64,000 nt of DNA from positions 124,001-188,000 of the forward strand of contig QAZA01000050.1 in the NCBI GenBank assembly GCA_003054695.1. Direction: 5' to 3'. The stretch comes from Verrucomicrobia bacterium LW23. GTDB lineage: Bacteria > Verrucomicrobiota > Verrucomicrobiia > Methylacidiphilales > UBA1321. The notes beneath the pieces are model-generated. The model saw only the letters and a list, made by a program, of their open reading frames with translations, was not told the DNA's origin and searched no databases. Numbering within the stretch: the stretch's first letter is position 1; every line of letters starts with the position of its first letter. A program made the translations under genes and the position numbers. This document shows positions 17,925-26,932 of the stretch, piece after piece.

Positions 17925-20108
17925 ATGAAAAAAATATTAATGTGCCTCCTCGCTGCCGGCCTGACAGCGGGGACGTTGCCCCTCGCGCCGCAAGTGGCTC
18001 GGGCGCAACAGGAAAGCGAAATCACTGAAAGCGATGTTTCATTTCAGTTATTTTACGACGTACTGAGCGAAAACGGAACCTGGTTTGAGACGGAAGCCTA
18101 TGGCTATGTCTTTCAGCCCAAAGTGGAGGACCCTGACTGGGCGCCCTACACCATCGGCTACTGGGTGGACAGCGACGAGGGCTGGACGTGGGTCTCCGAC
18201 GAGCCCTGGGGCTGGGCCACCTACCATTACGGTCGCTGGGTTAACCTGCAGGACGATGGCTGGGTGTGGGTGCCCGGCTACCGCTGGGCGCCCGCGTGGG
18301 TGGCCTGGCGCTATGGCGAGGGCTACGCCGGCTGGGCTCCCCTGCCCCCGGAGACGTTTGACGGCACCGAGTACAATGAGCCCGACAGCCAGGTTTATGC
18401 CGAGGTACACTATGACAGTAATGTGGATGTGAACTACGACATCGGCCCCGCCTGCTACACGTTCATCCCCGTGGAATACATGGGCGGGCGCGATTACCGC
18501 CGCCACTACTTACCCCGTTACCGCAATTACACGGTGATTTATAACACGCTGAATATCACAAACATACGCGTCACCAACATCGGCTGGTGGAACCGTGGCG
18601 ACCGCCGCCGCGATCACGACCACCGCGACGGCGATCGGGCGCGCCGCTTTGGCTATGTGCGCTGCGGCGGCCCGCCCCTCGCGGAAATCAACGCGCGCTC
18701 TCGAGAAAAAGTGCTGACGGTGCGCCTGGAGCGCTCGCCCCGCGCCGGCCGCAGCGTGCTGCAGGAGACGACACTGAGTGTCTATGCCCCGCGCGTCAAC
18801 CCGTTGGTTGCCGCCAAAGCCCGGCCGCCGGAGGTTGCCCGCACCATTGCTGCGGACCGCCTTCGCGTGAACCGCGGCGACACCATCACCCGCCCGCTGG
18901 CCGTTACGTCCCGCGTGCGGCCGCCCGCCCCCACCGAGGAGGCCGTGCGCGCGGCGCAAACCGCACGCCGCGATGCCCCCGAGCGCTCCCGCACCGCCCG
19001 TATCGCCGGCCCCGGCGAGGACAAGCCCGACCGCCCCGCCTGGAGCGGCCGCCCTCTGCGCTCCCGCGTGCCCATCGCGTCAACGCCCGCAACGACCGCA
19101 TCCGACCCCAGCCAGCCACAGAAGCCGGAGCCGGGCAGCGCGCCGGCGGATCCTACCACGGTTCCCGCCGAAGCCGGCACGCTCAAGGCGCCGGAGCCCG
19201 GCTCCGTCAAGGTCAATCCAGGCCGTGGATTCGACCGCGATGGCCGCAGGGATGAGCGTCGGAACGACCGTCGCGATCAAAGCGGCGACAGACCTGAAGG
19301 CAACTTCGACCCGGCTCAGAAGCGCGCGGAGGGGACACCCGGCCAGCCCGCCGCGCCGGCATCCACGCCCCCTGCGGCGCCCGCGGCGCCTGCGGAAACC
19401 AGCCCGTCCGGCACTCCTCCAGAAGACGGCCGCAACCCCCGCGACACACGCCAGGACGAGATGGAAAAGCGTCGCGCCGAAGAGAAAGCCCGCCTAGATA
19501 AATCCGCCGCGGACGCCGCAGCCCGCAAAACTCAGCAGGCCGACGCCGATGCGAAGGCAAAGCTTGCCGAGGAGGAACGCCGCAAGGCCGCCATGGAAGA
19601 AGCCCGCAAGCGCGCCGAAGAACGCCGCCGTCTCGACACCGACGAGCAGCGCAATCGCCGAGACGAAGGTGACCAGCGCAAACCCCGCCAAAGCCAGCTG
19701 AATCCCGCCCTGACTCCCCCCGGCTCGCGCGCCGCGGAAACTCCGGCTGCCCTTCCCTCGCCGGCGCCGACTGCGCCCACGCCGGATCAGCAGAAGGCGG
19801 CTGAAGAAGCGCGTCGCAACGCCGCCCGTCAGGAAGCCGAGAGGCGCCGCGCCGATGCTGAAGCCCGAAGCCAGGCCGGAGATCAAGCCCGCAAGGAAGC
19901 ATCAGAACGCGCCCGCCAGGAGGTCGCACAACAAGCCCAGCAGCGCCAGCAGCAAAACGCCGCACAGAATGCCCAGCGCGAAGCCCAGCAACGCGCCCGC
20001 CAGGAGGCCGCGCAACAGGCCCAGCAGCGCCCTCCTGAGCAAGCCCGCCAGCCGCAAGGAGATGGGCAGCAACAAGATGGCCGTCCCGGCAAAAAGGAAC
20101 GGGACTGA
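17925..20108 (+). CDS. Secreted DUF6600-like Trp-rich protein with disordered charged tail
   Basis: 727 residues. A signal peptide (1-27, MKKILMCLLAAG to ARAQ) is followed by a domain packed with Trp, Tyr and Gly (about 45-150; WVSDEPWGWATYHYGRW, WVWVPGYRWAPAWVAWR), as in DUF6600 proteins that often accompany FecR-type regulators. A His/Arg/Asp patch (RRRDHDHRDGDRARR) follows. From about 300 to the end it is low-complexity: Pro/Ala-rich, then Arg/Glu/Ala/Gln-rich segments of coiled-coil or disordered type with repeated KAEEARR- and QQAQQR-like units. It is probably an envelope or extracellular structural protein. Function is unknown. Confidence 0.8.
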   Translation: MKKILMCLLAAGLTAGTLPLAPQVARAQQESEITESDVSFQLFYDVLSENGTWFETEAYGYVFQPKVEDPDWAPYTIGYWVDSDEGWTWVSDEPWGWATYHYGRWVNLQDDGWVWVPGYRWAPAWVAWRYGEGYAGWAPLPPETFDGTEYNEPDSQVYAEVHYDSNVDVNYDIGPACYTFIPVEYMGGRDYRRHYLPRYRNYTVIYNTLNITNIRVTNIGWWNRGDRRRDHDHRDGDRARRFGYVRCGGPPLAEINARSREKVLTVRLERSPRAGRSVLQETTLSVYAPRVNPLVAAKARPPEVARTIAADRLRVNRGDTITRPLAVTSRVRPPAPTEEAVRAAQTARRDAPERSRTARIAGPGEDKPDRPAWSGRPLRSRVPIASTPATTASDPSQPQKPEPGSAPADPTTVPAEAGTLKAPEPGSVKVNPGRGFDRDGRRDERRNDRRDQSGDRPEGNFDPAQKRAEGTPGQPAAPASTPPAAPAAPAETSPSGTPPEDGRNPRDTRQDEMEKRRAEEKARLDKSAADAAARKTQQADADAKAKLAEEERRKAAMEEARKRAEERRRLDTDEQRNRRDEGDQRKPRQSQLNPALTPPGSRAAETPAALPSPAPTAPTPDQQKAAEEARRNAARQEAERRRADAEARSQAGDQARKEASERARQEVAQQAQQRQQQNAAQNAQREAQQRARQEAAQQAQQRPPEQARQPQGDGQQQDGRPGKKERD

Positions 20109-20168
20109 GCGGCTGAAGCAGACGTCGGCCGCCAACCGTCTCAGCGTCGAAGGCGCAACACAGAGCAG

Positions 20169-20193
20169 CCCGGGGCGTAATGCCCCGGGTTTT
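20169..20193 (+). terminator. Intrinsic terminator after the DUF6600-like gene
   Basis: An 8-bp perfect stem CCCGGGGC / GCCCCGGG with a GTAAT loop is followed by TTTT, 61 bases after the stop codon. Confidence 0.85.
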
Positions 20194-20310
20194 GCTTATA
20201 CCGCAGCCTGCTTTGCAGGAGCGCATTAAGCCGTTGCAGGTGCAATCTGTCCGGCGGGTTGCCCACATTTCGCCTTGTCCTTGCCCGCTGATCGCGCAAC
20301 CATACTTGCT

Positions 20311-20895
20311 ATGAGCGCCATCTTTGGACTTCAGCCCGCCAGCGCACGCGCGCGCGACTGGCGCATCCCTGTGGACGACGCCGCATTGCTCCTTGTCGAC
20401 TACCAGGAGCGGCTGATGCCCGCCATTGCCGACAGCCGTCGTGTACTGGGCCGCGCCTGCACGATGGCCCGCGCCGCGGCGGCCCTGGGAATCCCCATAC
20501 GCGTCTCCGTGCACGTGCCCACCAAGCTGGGCCCCACCGCACCGGAGCTGCTGGAGCTGCTTGACGACCCTGCGGCCAGGCAAGTCACCAAAAGCGTCTT
20601 CTCCGCAACCGCATCTCTCCTCGAGTCCTTCGACACCCCCCAGACCGTGCTGGTTGCCGGGGTGGAAACCCACATTTGTGTGCGCCAAACAGCCTACGAC
20701 CTGCACGCCGCAGGCAAGCGCGTCGTTATTCTGGCCGATGCGTGCGGCACCCGCGACCCGCTGATGCATGACCTTGCCCTGCAGGAATTTCGCGCCGACA
20801 AAATCGCCGTAACCAGCACAGAGGCCGTGTGCTGGGAGTGCGTGCCGGAGGCGCAGGGAGAGCTTTTCCGCAAAATGTTATCGATACTAAAATAG
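20311..20895 (+). CDS. Isochorismatase-fold cysteine hydrolase
   Basis: 194 residues from the ATG at 20311; an upstream in-frame TTG at 20275 is less likely. The isochorismatase-like triad is visible: Asp30 (LLLVDYQE), Lys94 (VTKSVFS) and Cys123 (GVETHICVRQTAYDL). Members of this superfamily hydrolyse vinyl ethers or amides (isochorismate, nicotinamide, N-carbamoyl compounds). This short form resembles the YcaC/ISOC1-type hydrolases of unknown substrate. It is presumably cytoplasmic, since no signal peptide is seen. The next gene begins 138 bases downstream on the same strand. Confidence 0.85.
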   Translation: MSAIFGLQPASARARDWRIPVDDAALLLVDYQERLMPAIADSRRVLGRACTMARAAAALGIPIRVSVHVPTKLGPTAPELLELLDDPAARQVTKSVFSATASLLESFDTPQTVLVAGVETHICVRQTAYDLHAAGKRVVILADACGTRDPLMHDLALQEFRADKIAVTSTEAVCWECVPEAQGELFRKMLSILK

Positions 20896-21032
20896 AGGAT
20901 GCATCGCGGCCCCGCGCGGGCGATACTAGGAGAACGCCCGCCTCCGCCGTCCCCTCCTCCTTGCCAAGGGGGAAGACCGCCCCGACGCGCCCAGGCCACG
21001 CCGCCGATTACTGCCCACCCCCACGCACGCGC

Positions 21033-24000
21033 ATGAGAGACGTTTCGCTACCTATTGTCCCTACAATACTTAAGCGTTGCGCCGTTGCCTGTATACCCAG
21101 CCTTGCCCGGACGATTTCGCTTGGCGCCCTGTCGGCTCTGGCCGCCCTTGCCGCCCTGACGTTCTGCATCGCCCCCCCTTGCCTGCCCCTGCAAGCCCAG
21201 CCGCAGGCAGAAGCCGCGCCGGCCGCCAGGCCAGCGCCCCCCGCCCCCGCAAAGCCGGCCGCAACCACCAGCTTCCTTACCGGGCGCGACATTGTACTTG
21301 TCACGGGCATCCCCGGCGATATCTCCCACGAGAAGCTTTTTGCGGATAACATTACGCGCTTCCTCGATATCTGCACCCGACCGGAGAGCCGACCGCGCCG
21401 CATCTACATCCTGGCGGACGAACCCGCGTCTGTCACCGTTCCCTCCGTCCTGCGCGATATTACCGAGACAAGCCCTTCCGGCCGCGCCCCCTTTATGGCA
21501 CTGGCCGAAAAGCTGAAAGGCCGTCCGCTGCTTCTCATCCTGTGGGGCCACGGCGGCATGCTTGGCAAAAATCGCGTGTACCATCTGCGCGGCCCGCGCC
21601 TCACCGCCGACGATCTGAAAGCGTGGGCCGATACCGCTGCGCCGAACGCCGCCACCACCACCATCACCTCCGATATCGCCCCACCGGTCGCGCAGTTCGT
21701 GCTTTACTTTCCCGGCAGCGGCGTGTTTGCCAGGCACATTGCGGCACATGGGCGGGAGATCATTTCGTCCGACCTGGCCGGCGCGCGGGACGAATCAGTC
21801 GGCTTCCCCCTTGCGGTCGATCATCTGCAGCACAATCCCTCCGCCGACTTTGCCGCATGGGCCACGTCCATCGGCATTGCTACGGCCGACTGGTTTAACG
21901 ACCAGAGCCTCGTCTCCACCGAGTCTCCCACGCTGTGGAAGGACACAGCCGCCCCCGTTGCCCTGTTGCCGCCAGAGAAGCCCAAGGCGCTGGCCACCGC
22001 CAAGCCGCCCACCAAACCCGGCGAATCCGCCACCGCCACATCCCCAACATCCGCAACGGATAAGGAAAAAGCTAAGCCAGGGAGTGCCACCGATGCTAAA
22101 GATACGCCCGGCGGCTCCCCACCCGGCGCCGGCCCCGGGCAAAATCCCAATGCCCACGCCGCTTCCTCCCCCAGCCCTGGCGCCGGGCCCGCGGGGCAGC
22201 CCACAGTCCCTACCGGGCCGCTGAGCGACGTTGCACCCGTGCCAGCCCCCGCGACCAATGCCCCCGCCACAGGCCCGGCCACGGCGCCATCCGCAACAGC
22301 CTCTACCCCAACCACTTCCGAAACCGCTGCTCCACCTCCCCCTGCGGCCGACACGTACGAGCCTCACTGGGGCACGCTAACGCCCAGCACAACAACGACC
22401 GACCCCGAGCCACCGGGCTGGATTACCGTGCCACCCTCCGATGCATGGGCGGAAGTGACGCCTGCCGACCCACGCAAATACCCCGACGCAGGAGCCGTCT
22501 CCCTTTTGCGCCGCAGCACCTACGTGGCGGACGAAAAGCCGTCCCTTCGCCAAACGCAAGAGGCTTTCATCCAGATACTTACCGAGGAAGGCATGCGCGC
22601 TGCGGACTTCTCGCTGCCCAGCGATTCCGGCGTCGACTTCAAGGTGCTGGACGCCGAAATCCGTCTGCCCAACGGCGTCGTGCGCCGCCTGGCCAACCCC
22701 AACGCCCTCGCCACATCCCGCATGTCCGACGGCGAGGACGCGGACGACGACGAGCCGTCCCCCCGCATTGCATTTCCCGGCGCCGTGCCCGGCGCGGTAC
22801 TGCACATTCGGTACGAAATCGTCTGGGATGATTTTCCCATGCCGCAAATCTCCATGGACGTCAACCTCGGCGGCGAGTTACCCATTGTCACACGGGTCGT
22901 GGAGGTTCGCGTCCCCAACCGCGGGGCTTTTCACTACATGTTCCATCGGCTTCCTGCAGGCGTTTCCGAGCCGGATCCCGTGACGGTCAGCACCCGGTAC
23001 GCAAAAGTGTGGCGGTGGACGTTTGCCAACATGCCGCCCAACAAACGCGACAATCTGTCACCCAGCGAGAATAACCCGGCCCTTTTATTCTCCACATTTG
23101 CGGACTGGCGGGAGTTCTCCCGGTGGTACTGGCGTTTGATTCAGGACGCAGACCGGATCACGCCAGAGATCGTCAGTCGCGCCCATGAGATTACCAAAGG
23201 CGCCAAGTCCGATCGTGAACGCGTGATCGCTCTCGTCAATTTCGTCACGCGCATGCGCTACGTTGCCATCCCCATGGGCGTAAACTCTCACCGCCCACAC
23301 GCGGCGGCCAACGTGCTGGCTAACAACTACGGCGATTGCAAGGACAAGGCCAACCTTCTCAACACGATGATTCGCGCCTTGAAGATGCACGATGTTGAGG
23401 CGCACATTGTCCTGGTGCCGCGTATGAGTCAGGCTTTTGACAACCTGCCCGGCTTAGCCTTTAATCACGCGATCTCTCGTATACGCATAGGCACCGAGAT
23501 CATTTGGGCTGATACCACTGACGATAACGCGCGCTTTGGCCTGCTGCCACCGGGCGACCCCGGGCGTCGCGTTCTGGTCATCGACAGCAAATCGAGCCGG
23601 CTGGAAACCCTGCCAACACCCCATCCAGTAGATCACGTTATTGACTTGAAGGTGGCGACAGGTCCGGTCGATCTGCACGCTCCCACCGCCCCTGTCGAGG
23701 CCACGCTTCAGCTTAAAACGATGGGCATTGCCGACTACCTGATGCGTAGCAGCGTCCGTCGAAGCAGCGACAAAAATACACCTGATCTCTGGGAACTCGT
23801 CCAGCCCGTCAACGCGAGGTTTGCGCTTACAAGCCAAAAGCACACTCCCGCCCTCAAACTTGACCAGCCGTTTGAGTGGTCCGCGAAAGGAAAATTCAGC
23901 GCCGTTGCCAAGCGCGTCCCCACGCCTGCCGCAGTCTCTAACACCTCATTACCAAGCACTTACGAACATCTCCTGAATGTTCCGCTGCTGCTTCCGGAAT

Positions 24001-24377
24001 GGACCGATGCCCTGCACGATCGTACCAGCCCCCTCTTCATTAACGAGGGCTTTCCGCTCACCATTCGCCAGGCCAGCACCGTCCGTCTGGCCCAGGTTCC
24101 GGCATCGCTCACACTCCCCCAGGCCGTGCGGGGAGAAGCGCCGCCGCTCAAGTTTTCCATCGAATGGACGCGACCGCGGCCCGATGAAGTCGTGGCCACG
24201 TTGCGAATGGAGCTGGAGGCCGGCGAGCTCGCCACAACGCAAACCGGTGCCTTCCAAACACAACTTCGCGAACTACTTGCTGCCGCGGCCATGCCCGTCG
24301 TCGTAGTGCCCGGGGTTGAGGAGGCGGCTGTGGCAGCCTCTCCCGGTCCTGCAACTCCTTCTACCCCAACTAAATAG
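21033..24377 (+). CDS. Secreted caspase-like / DUF3857 / transglutaminase-like protein
   Basis: 1114 residues from the ATG at 21033; the in-frame extension to 20829 overlaps the previous gene. A hydrophobic N-terminus (about 10-55) looks like a signal peptide. Residues about 90-310 resemble a caspase/legumain fold: the LLLILWGHGG strand with His near 173, and LYFPGSGVF around 226-234 where active peptidases have a Cys (C-x-S-G); here that position is Pro, so it is probably inactive. A Pro/Ala/Thr linker (about 330-470) follows. Next comes a DUF3857-type beta domain (about 490-690, with RRSTYV and RYEIVWDDFPMP), then a transglutaminase-like core with Cys near 770 (NNYGDCKDKANLL), His in FNHAIS and Asp in WADTTDD. 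It ends with a C-terminal beta region. Role unknown; likely periplasmic. Confidence 0.75.
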   Translation: MRDVSLPIVPTILKRCAVACIPSLARTISLGALSALAALAALTFCIAPPCLPLQAQPQAEAAPAARPAPPAPAKPAATTSFLTGRDIVLVTGIPGDISHEKLFADNITRFLDICTRPESRPRRIYILADEPASVTVPSVLRDITETSPSGRAPFMALAEKLKGRPLLLILWGHGGMLGKNRVYHLRGPRLTADDLKAWADTAAPNAATTTITSDIAPPVAQFVLYFPGSGVFARHIAAHGREIISSDLAGARDESVGFPLAVDHLQHNPSADFAAWATSIGIATADWFNDQSLVSTESPTLWKDTAAPVALLPPEKPKALATAKPPTKPGESATATSPTSATDKEKAKPGSATDAKDTPGGSPPGAGPGQNPNAHAASSPSPGAGPAGQPTVPTGPLSDVAPVPAPATNAPATGPATAPSATASTPTTSETAAPPPPAADTYEPHWGTLTPSTTTTDPEPPGWITVPPSDAWAEVTPADPRKYPDAGAVSLLRRSTYVADEKPSLRQTQEAFIQILTEEGMRAADFSLPSDSGVDFKVLDAEIRLPNGVVRRLANPNALATSRMSDGEDADDDEPSPRIAFPGAVPGAVLHIRYEIVWDDFPMPQISMDVNLGGELPIVTRVVEVRVPNRGAFHYMFHRLPAGVSEPDPVTVSTRYAKVWRWTFANMPPNKRDNLSPSENNPALLFSTFADWREFSRWYWRLIQDADRITPEIVSRAHEITKGAKSDRERVIALVNFVTRMRYVAIPMGVNSHRPHAAANVLANNYGDCKDKANLLNTMIRALKMHDVEAHIVLVPRMSQAFDNLPGLAFNHAISRIRIGTEIIWADTTDDNARFGLLPPGDPGRRVLVIDSKSSRLETLPTPHPVDHVIDLKVATGPVDLHAPTAPVEATLQLKTMGIADYLMRSSVRRSSDKNTPDLWELVQPVNARFALTSQKHTPALKLDQPFEWSAKGKFSAVAKRVPTPAAVSNTSLPSTYEHLLNVPLLLPEWTDALHDRTSPLFINEGFPLTIRQASTVRLAQVPASLTLPQAVRGEAPPLKFSIEWTRPRPDEVVATLRMELEAGELATTQTGAFQTQLRELLAAAAMPVVVVPGVEEAAVAASPGPATPSTPTK

Positions 24378-24527
24378 AAGTGCAGGTTTTCTGCGCGTTG
24401 CGGCATGAGCAGGCTGTACTGGGGGCCTGCACGCTGGCGCGCAAAACTGGGCGAAATTGTACTGGTCAGCAAACAGTCGGAAATATATGCGCAGAAGCCA
24501 ATCCGCGTTGTTTTCCCCATCGAATTG

Positions 24528-25499
24528 TCAGGTCCTTTGCAGGAAGAAAAGCACAATCCCAAGCGACCAGGTGATCGCCAGTGTTCCAGAGATGACAAAG
24601 AGCCCGAGAGCTTGTACAAACGTTCGCTGAAAGAGGGACTGATAGACCCAATAGAGCTTCAAATCAAATAATGGGCCCGCGATCAGAAAGGCGAGTTTGC
24701 CTTCGATCGGAAGCGGGCCCATCCCCATTACCACAAAGGCATCGGTAGTACTGCACAGGCACAGCAATTGCGAGAGGGCGACGCCCACAACCGGCCCAAG
24801 AAAGCTGCTGTTAGCCACCATAGCAAAATCCCTTGGCGTAACAGCCGTGGTAAAGAAAGCGGCGCTGACCGCACCGAGGACCAGGAAGGGCAATACGCTA
24901 AGGAAGTCTCGAATAACCCCGTGCACAAACAGGTTAATGCGCAAAAAAAGCGGTGAGGTGCCAGGCTGTACCGTAGCCGGATAGAGATTGGCAAACGAGG
25001 AATCCGTCTGTTCATTCTCGCCTGTTAATACTTCGGGCTTAAGCACTTCCGCAGGATCGATACGACTAATCCACAACCCGATGGCAAGGCAGAGCAAGCC
25101 GCCCAGAACGGCGCGCCCCAGTAACATCCATAGAGCACCGCGCCCGCCGAAGGCAAGCCATGTGGTGAGAAGCGTTAGTGGGTTAAGTAGCGGCGATGCA
25201 ATGAGATACGTAGCCGCGACGGACACCGGAACGCCCTTGCGAATCAGCCGCCCCACCACGGGCACCATCCCGCACTCGCACACGGGGAAGATCATTCCGG
25301 CGCCCAGGGCAGCAAAAACGCCACTGGTTTTGCCGGTGGGAAGCATGCGGCGCAACAGGTTTGGTGGTACCCATTGATCCACCACAGCGCTGAGGATGGC
25401 GCCGGCCAGCAGAAACGGCAGGGCCTGGAACAGGATGGCCAGCAACCGCAGGTAAAAATCCCCCACGGCGAAGGTCTGATATAGGTAGTCGTCCGGCAT
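24528..25499 (-). CDS. Permease of the ArsP/DUF318 (SO_0444) family
   Basis: 323 residues, about eight membrane helices in two related halves. Two Cys motifs face the helix breaks as in this family: FPVCECGMVPV near residue 75 and LLCLCSTTDAF near 250. Relatives export copper/zinc or organoarsenicals; the Cys-rich motifs suggest thiophilic metal handling, but the substrate cannot be fixed. It begins 19 bases after the glycosyltransferase stop on the same strand, so the two are probably co-transcribed, an unusual pairing. Confidence 0.88.
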   Translation of the reverse strand: MPDDYLYQTFAVGDFYLRLLAILFQALPFLLAGAILSAVVDQWVPPNLLRRMLPTGKTSGVFAALGAGMIFPVCECGMVPVVGRLIRKGVPVSVAATYLIASPLLNPLTLLTTWLAFGGRGALWMLLGRAVLGGLLCLAIGLWISRIDPAEVLKPEVLTGENEQTDSSFANLYPATVQPGTSPLFLRINLFVHGVIRDFLSVLPFLVLGAVSAAFFTTAVTPRDFAMVANSSFLGPVVGVALSQLLCLCSTTDAFVVMGMGPLPIEGKLAFLIAGPLFDLKLYWVYQSLFQRTFVQALGLFVISGTLAITWSLGIVLFFLQRT

Positions 25500-25518
25500 G
25501 TCCTTGGGCTAGAAGCGG

Positions 25519-26337
25519 TTAGCCTCCCGGGCCGTTACTGCTGGGCAGCGCTCGCGGAACGCGCCGGGCAGGCGCCAGCAGAAGCCGTGCGGCGCACAAG
25601 GCAAAGCGCAGTGTATCGCGCAGCCACACAATTTTGGAGCGCTCGCCGGCGTAGATGGTGGGAATGGGCACGGAGCGGACGACGGCGCCCCTGCGCACGG
25701 CGTGCACGTAAAGCTCGGTTTCAAACTCGTAGTGGCGCCCCGCGGGCAGCCAGCCGGTAAGGATCTCGCGGCGCAACAGGCGGTAGCCGCACTGCGTATC
25801 GGGGGCGGCCCCGCCGCAGATGGTATTGAGGAATGCCGACATGAGGCGATTTGTCCAGAAGCGGGCGAACGGCATGCGGCCAGCCGACGGAAACCTGTTG
25901 CCCACAACAACATCCGCGCCATCAAGGCCTGCTGCAAGCAGCAGCGGCAAGTCGTCGGGACGATGCTGGCCGTCGCCATCCATAAAGCATATCCAGGGGA
26001 TGTCCTCCATAGCTGCAAGTTCCTGCAGCGCAAAGCGTAACGCGGCGGTCTTGCCCCCCAGGCGGCTGGGGCAGGTAAGGACGCGGGAGGCTCCGGCCGC
26101 GAGGGCGACCGCCGGGGTGCCATCCGTGCTGCCGTTATCGACAACCCACACGCGGGCGCCTTGGCGCCGGCACCCGGCGATAACCCGCCCAATGGCTGCG
26201 GCCTCGTTGCGGACGGGAATGATGACAAGACAGCAACCCGCTGGGCTGGAGGGGCTTGCGTCGGCTGTCACCCCGTGGCGGCGCCGCGGCAACTGGCGGG
26301 GGGCGAGGGACGCCGGTGATTCCGGAAATACCGGCAT
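25519..26337 (-). CDS. Family 2 glycosyltransferase, dolichyl-phosphate-mannose-synthase type
   Basis: 272 residues from the ATG at 26337; an in-frame TTG at 26439 gives a less family-like start. GT-A fold motifs are present: VIIPVRNEA near the N-terminus, VVDNGSTDGT for UDP/GDP binding, the metal-binding FMDGDGQH (DxD) and the DTQCGYRLLRRE segment typical of polyprenyl-phosphate glycosyltransferases. The C-terminus has no membrane anchor beyond a weak hydrophobic stretch. It probably transfers a sugar from NDP-sugar to polyprenyl phosphate for envelope glycan synthesis. Confidence 0.88.
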   Translation of the reverse strand: MPVFPESPASLAPRQLPRRRHGVTADASPSSPAGCCLVIIPVRNEAAAIGRVIAGCRRQGARVWVVDNGSTDGTPAVALAAGASRVLTCPSRLGGKTAALRFALQELAAMEDIPWICFMDGDGQHRPDDLPLLLAAGLDGADVVVGNRFPSAGRMPFARFWTNRLMSAFLNTICGGAAPDTQCGYRLLRREILTGWLPAGRHYEFETELYVHAVRRGAVVRSVPIPTIYAGERSKIVWLRDTLRFALCAARLLLAPARRVPRALPSSNGPGG

Positions 26338-26492
26338 GAGTGCAGTGGGGATGAAAGGTTCTCGCGGCGGCTTACGCAGGCAACGGTCGCGTCGCGTGCA
26401 GTTCGCGTGTAGAATTAGCGCTAAAGCTTCGGGCGTCAAGCCTTAGCAGAAGCTCCTGGCAGGTCATGCCAGGCTGCGTGGCGCGATTGGGC

Positions 26493-26521
26493 TTGGGCCT
26501 GCAGCGACGCGATGCTATACT
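26493..26521 (+). promoter_or_regulatory. Candidate sigma-70-type promoter for the 99-aa gene
   Basis: TTGGGC (26493-26498) and TATACT (26516-26521) are separated by 17 bases, and the ATG follows 33 bases after the -10 box. Confidence 0.5.
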
Positions 26522-26554
26522 GCCCCTGCTTTCATCCACGCCCGTATCCAAGTT

Positions 26555-26854
26555 ATGAATCTCCAGGACTTTATGTCATCCGCCCAGGACGCCGGCGCCA
26601 CGGTGCCGCCTCCCGGCCTTAGCCTGCCCCTCCAAGCGCTCTGGTACACGTCCCGCGACTGGGATCGCGCCCACACGCTTGCCCAGGAGGCTACGTCGAC
26701 CGAAGGAGACTGGGTGCACGCCCATCTTCATCGCGTGGAAGGGGATTTGGCCAATGCCTCGTACTGGTACAACCGCGCAAGGCAACCCGTTTGTACGCAA
26801 CCGCTTACGCAGGAGTGGGAAGCCATTGCCGGGGCGTTGCTGGCAAGGGCGTAA
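26555..26854 (+). CDS. Small conserved hypothetical protein (99 aa)
   Basis: 99 residues. The centre reads QALWYTSRDWDRAHTLAQEA, then WVHAHLHRVEGDLANASYWYNRA. This is a known short family (from memory) with the same Trp-Asp-Ala-His and His-Leu-His-Arg-x-Glu-Gly-Asp pattern, found in several phyla and without assigned function. It looks like a pair of alpha-helical hairpins similar to one TPR unit. It stands alone, with a promoter-like sequence just upstream and a signal-peptide protein gene 78 bases downstream. Confidence 0.75.
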   Translation: MNLQDFMSSAQDAGATVPPPGLSLPLQALWYTSRDWDRAHTLAQEATSTEGDWVHAHLHRVEGDLANASYWYNRARQPVCTQPLTQEWEAIAGALLARA

Positions 26855-26932
26855 TCCCTCCCTCGGCACCAGATTCTGACGTGCAAACGCCAACGCCATA
26901 TACGCGCGGCAAAGCCCTTCCTCCTTAGCCAC

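Noticed and set aside
20829-21032. 68-codon extension of the caspase-like/transglutaminase gene
   Set aside because: Overlaps the isochorismatase gene and would remove the N-terminal signal-like segment.
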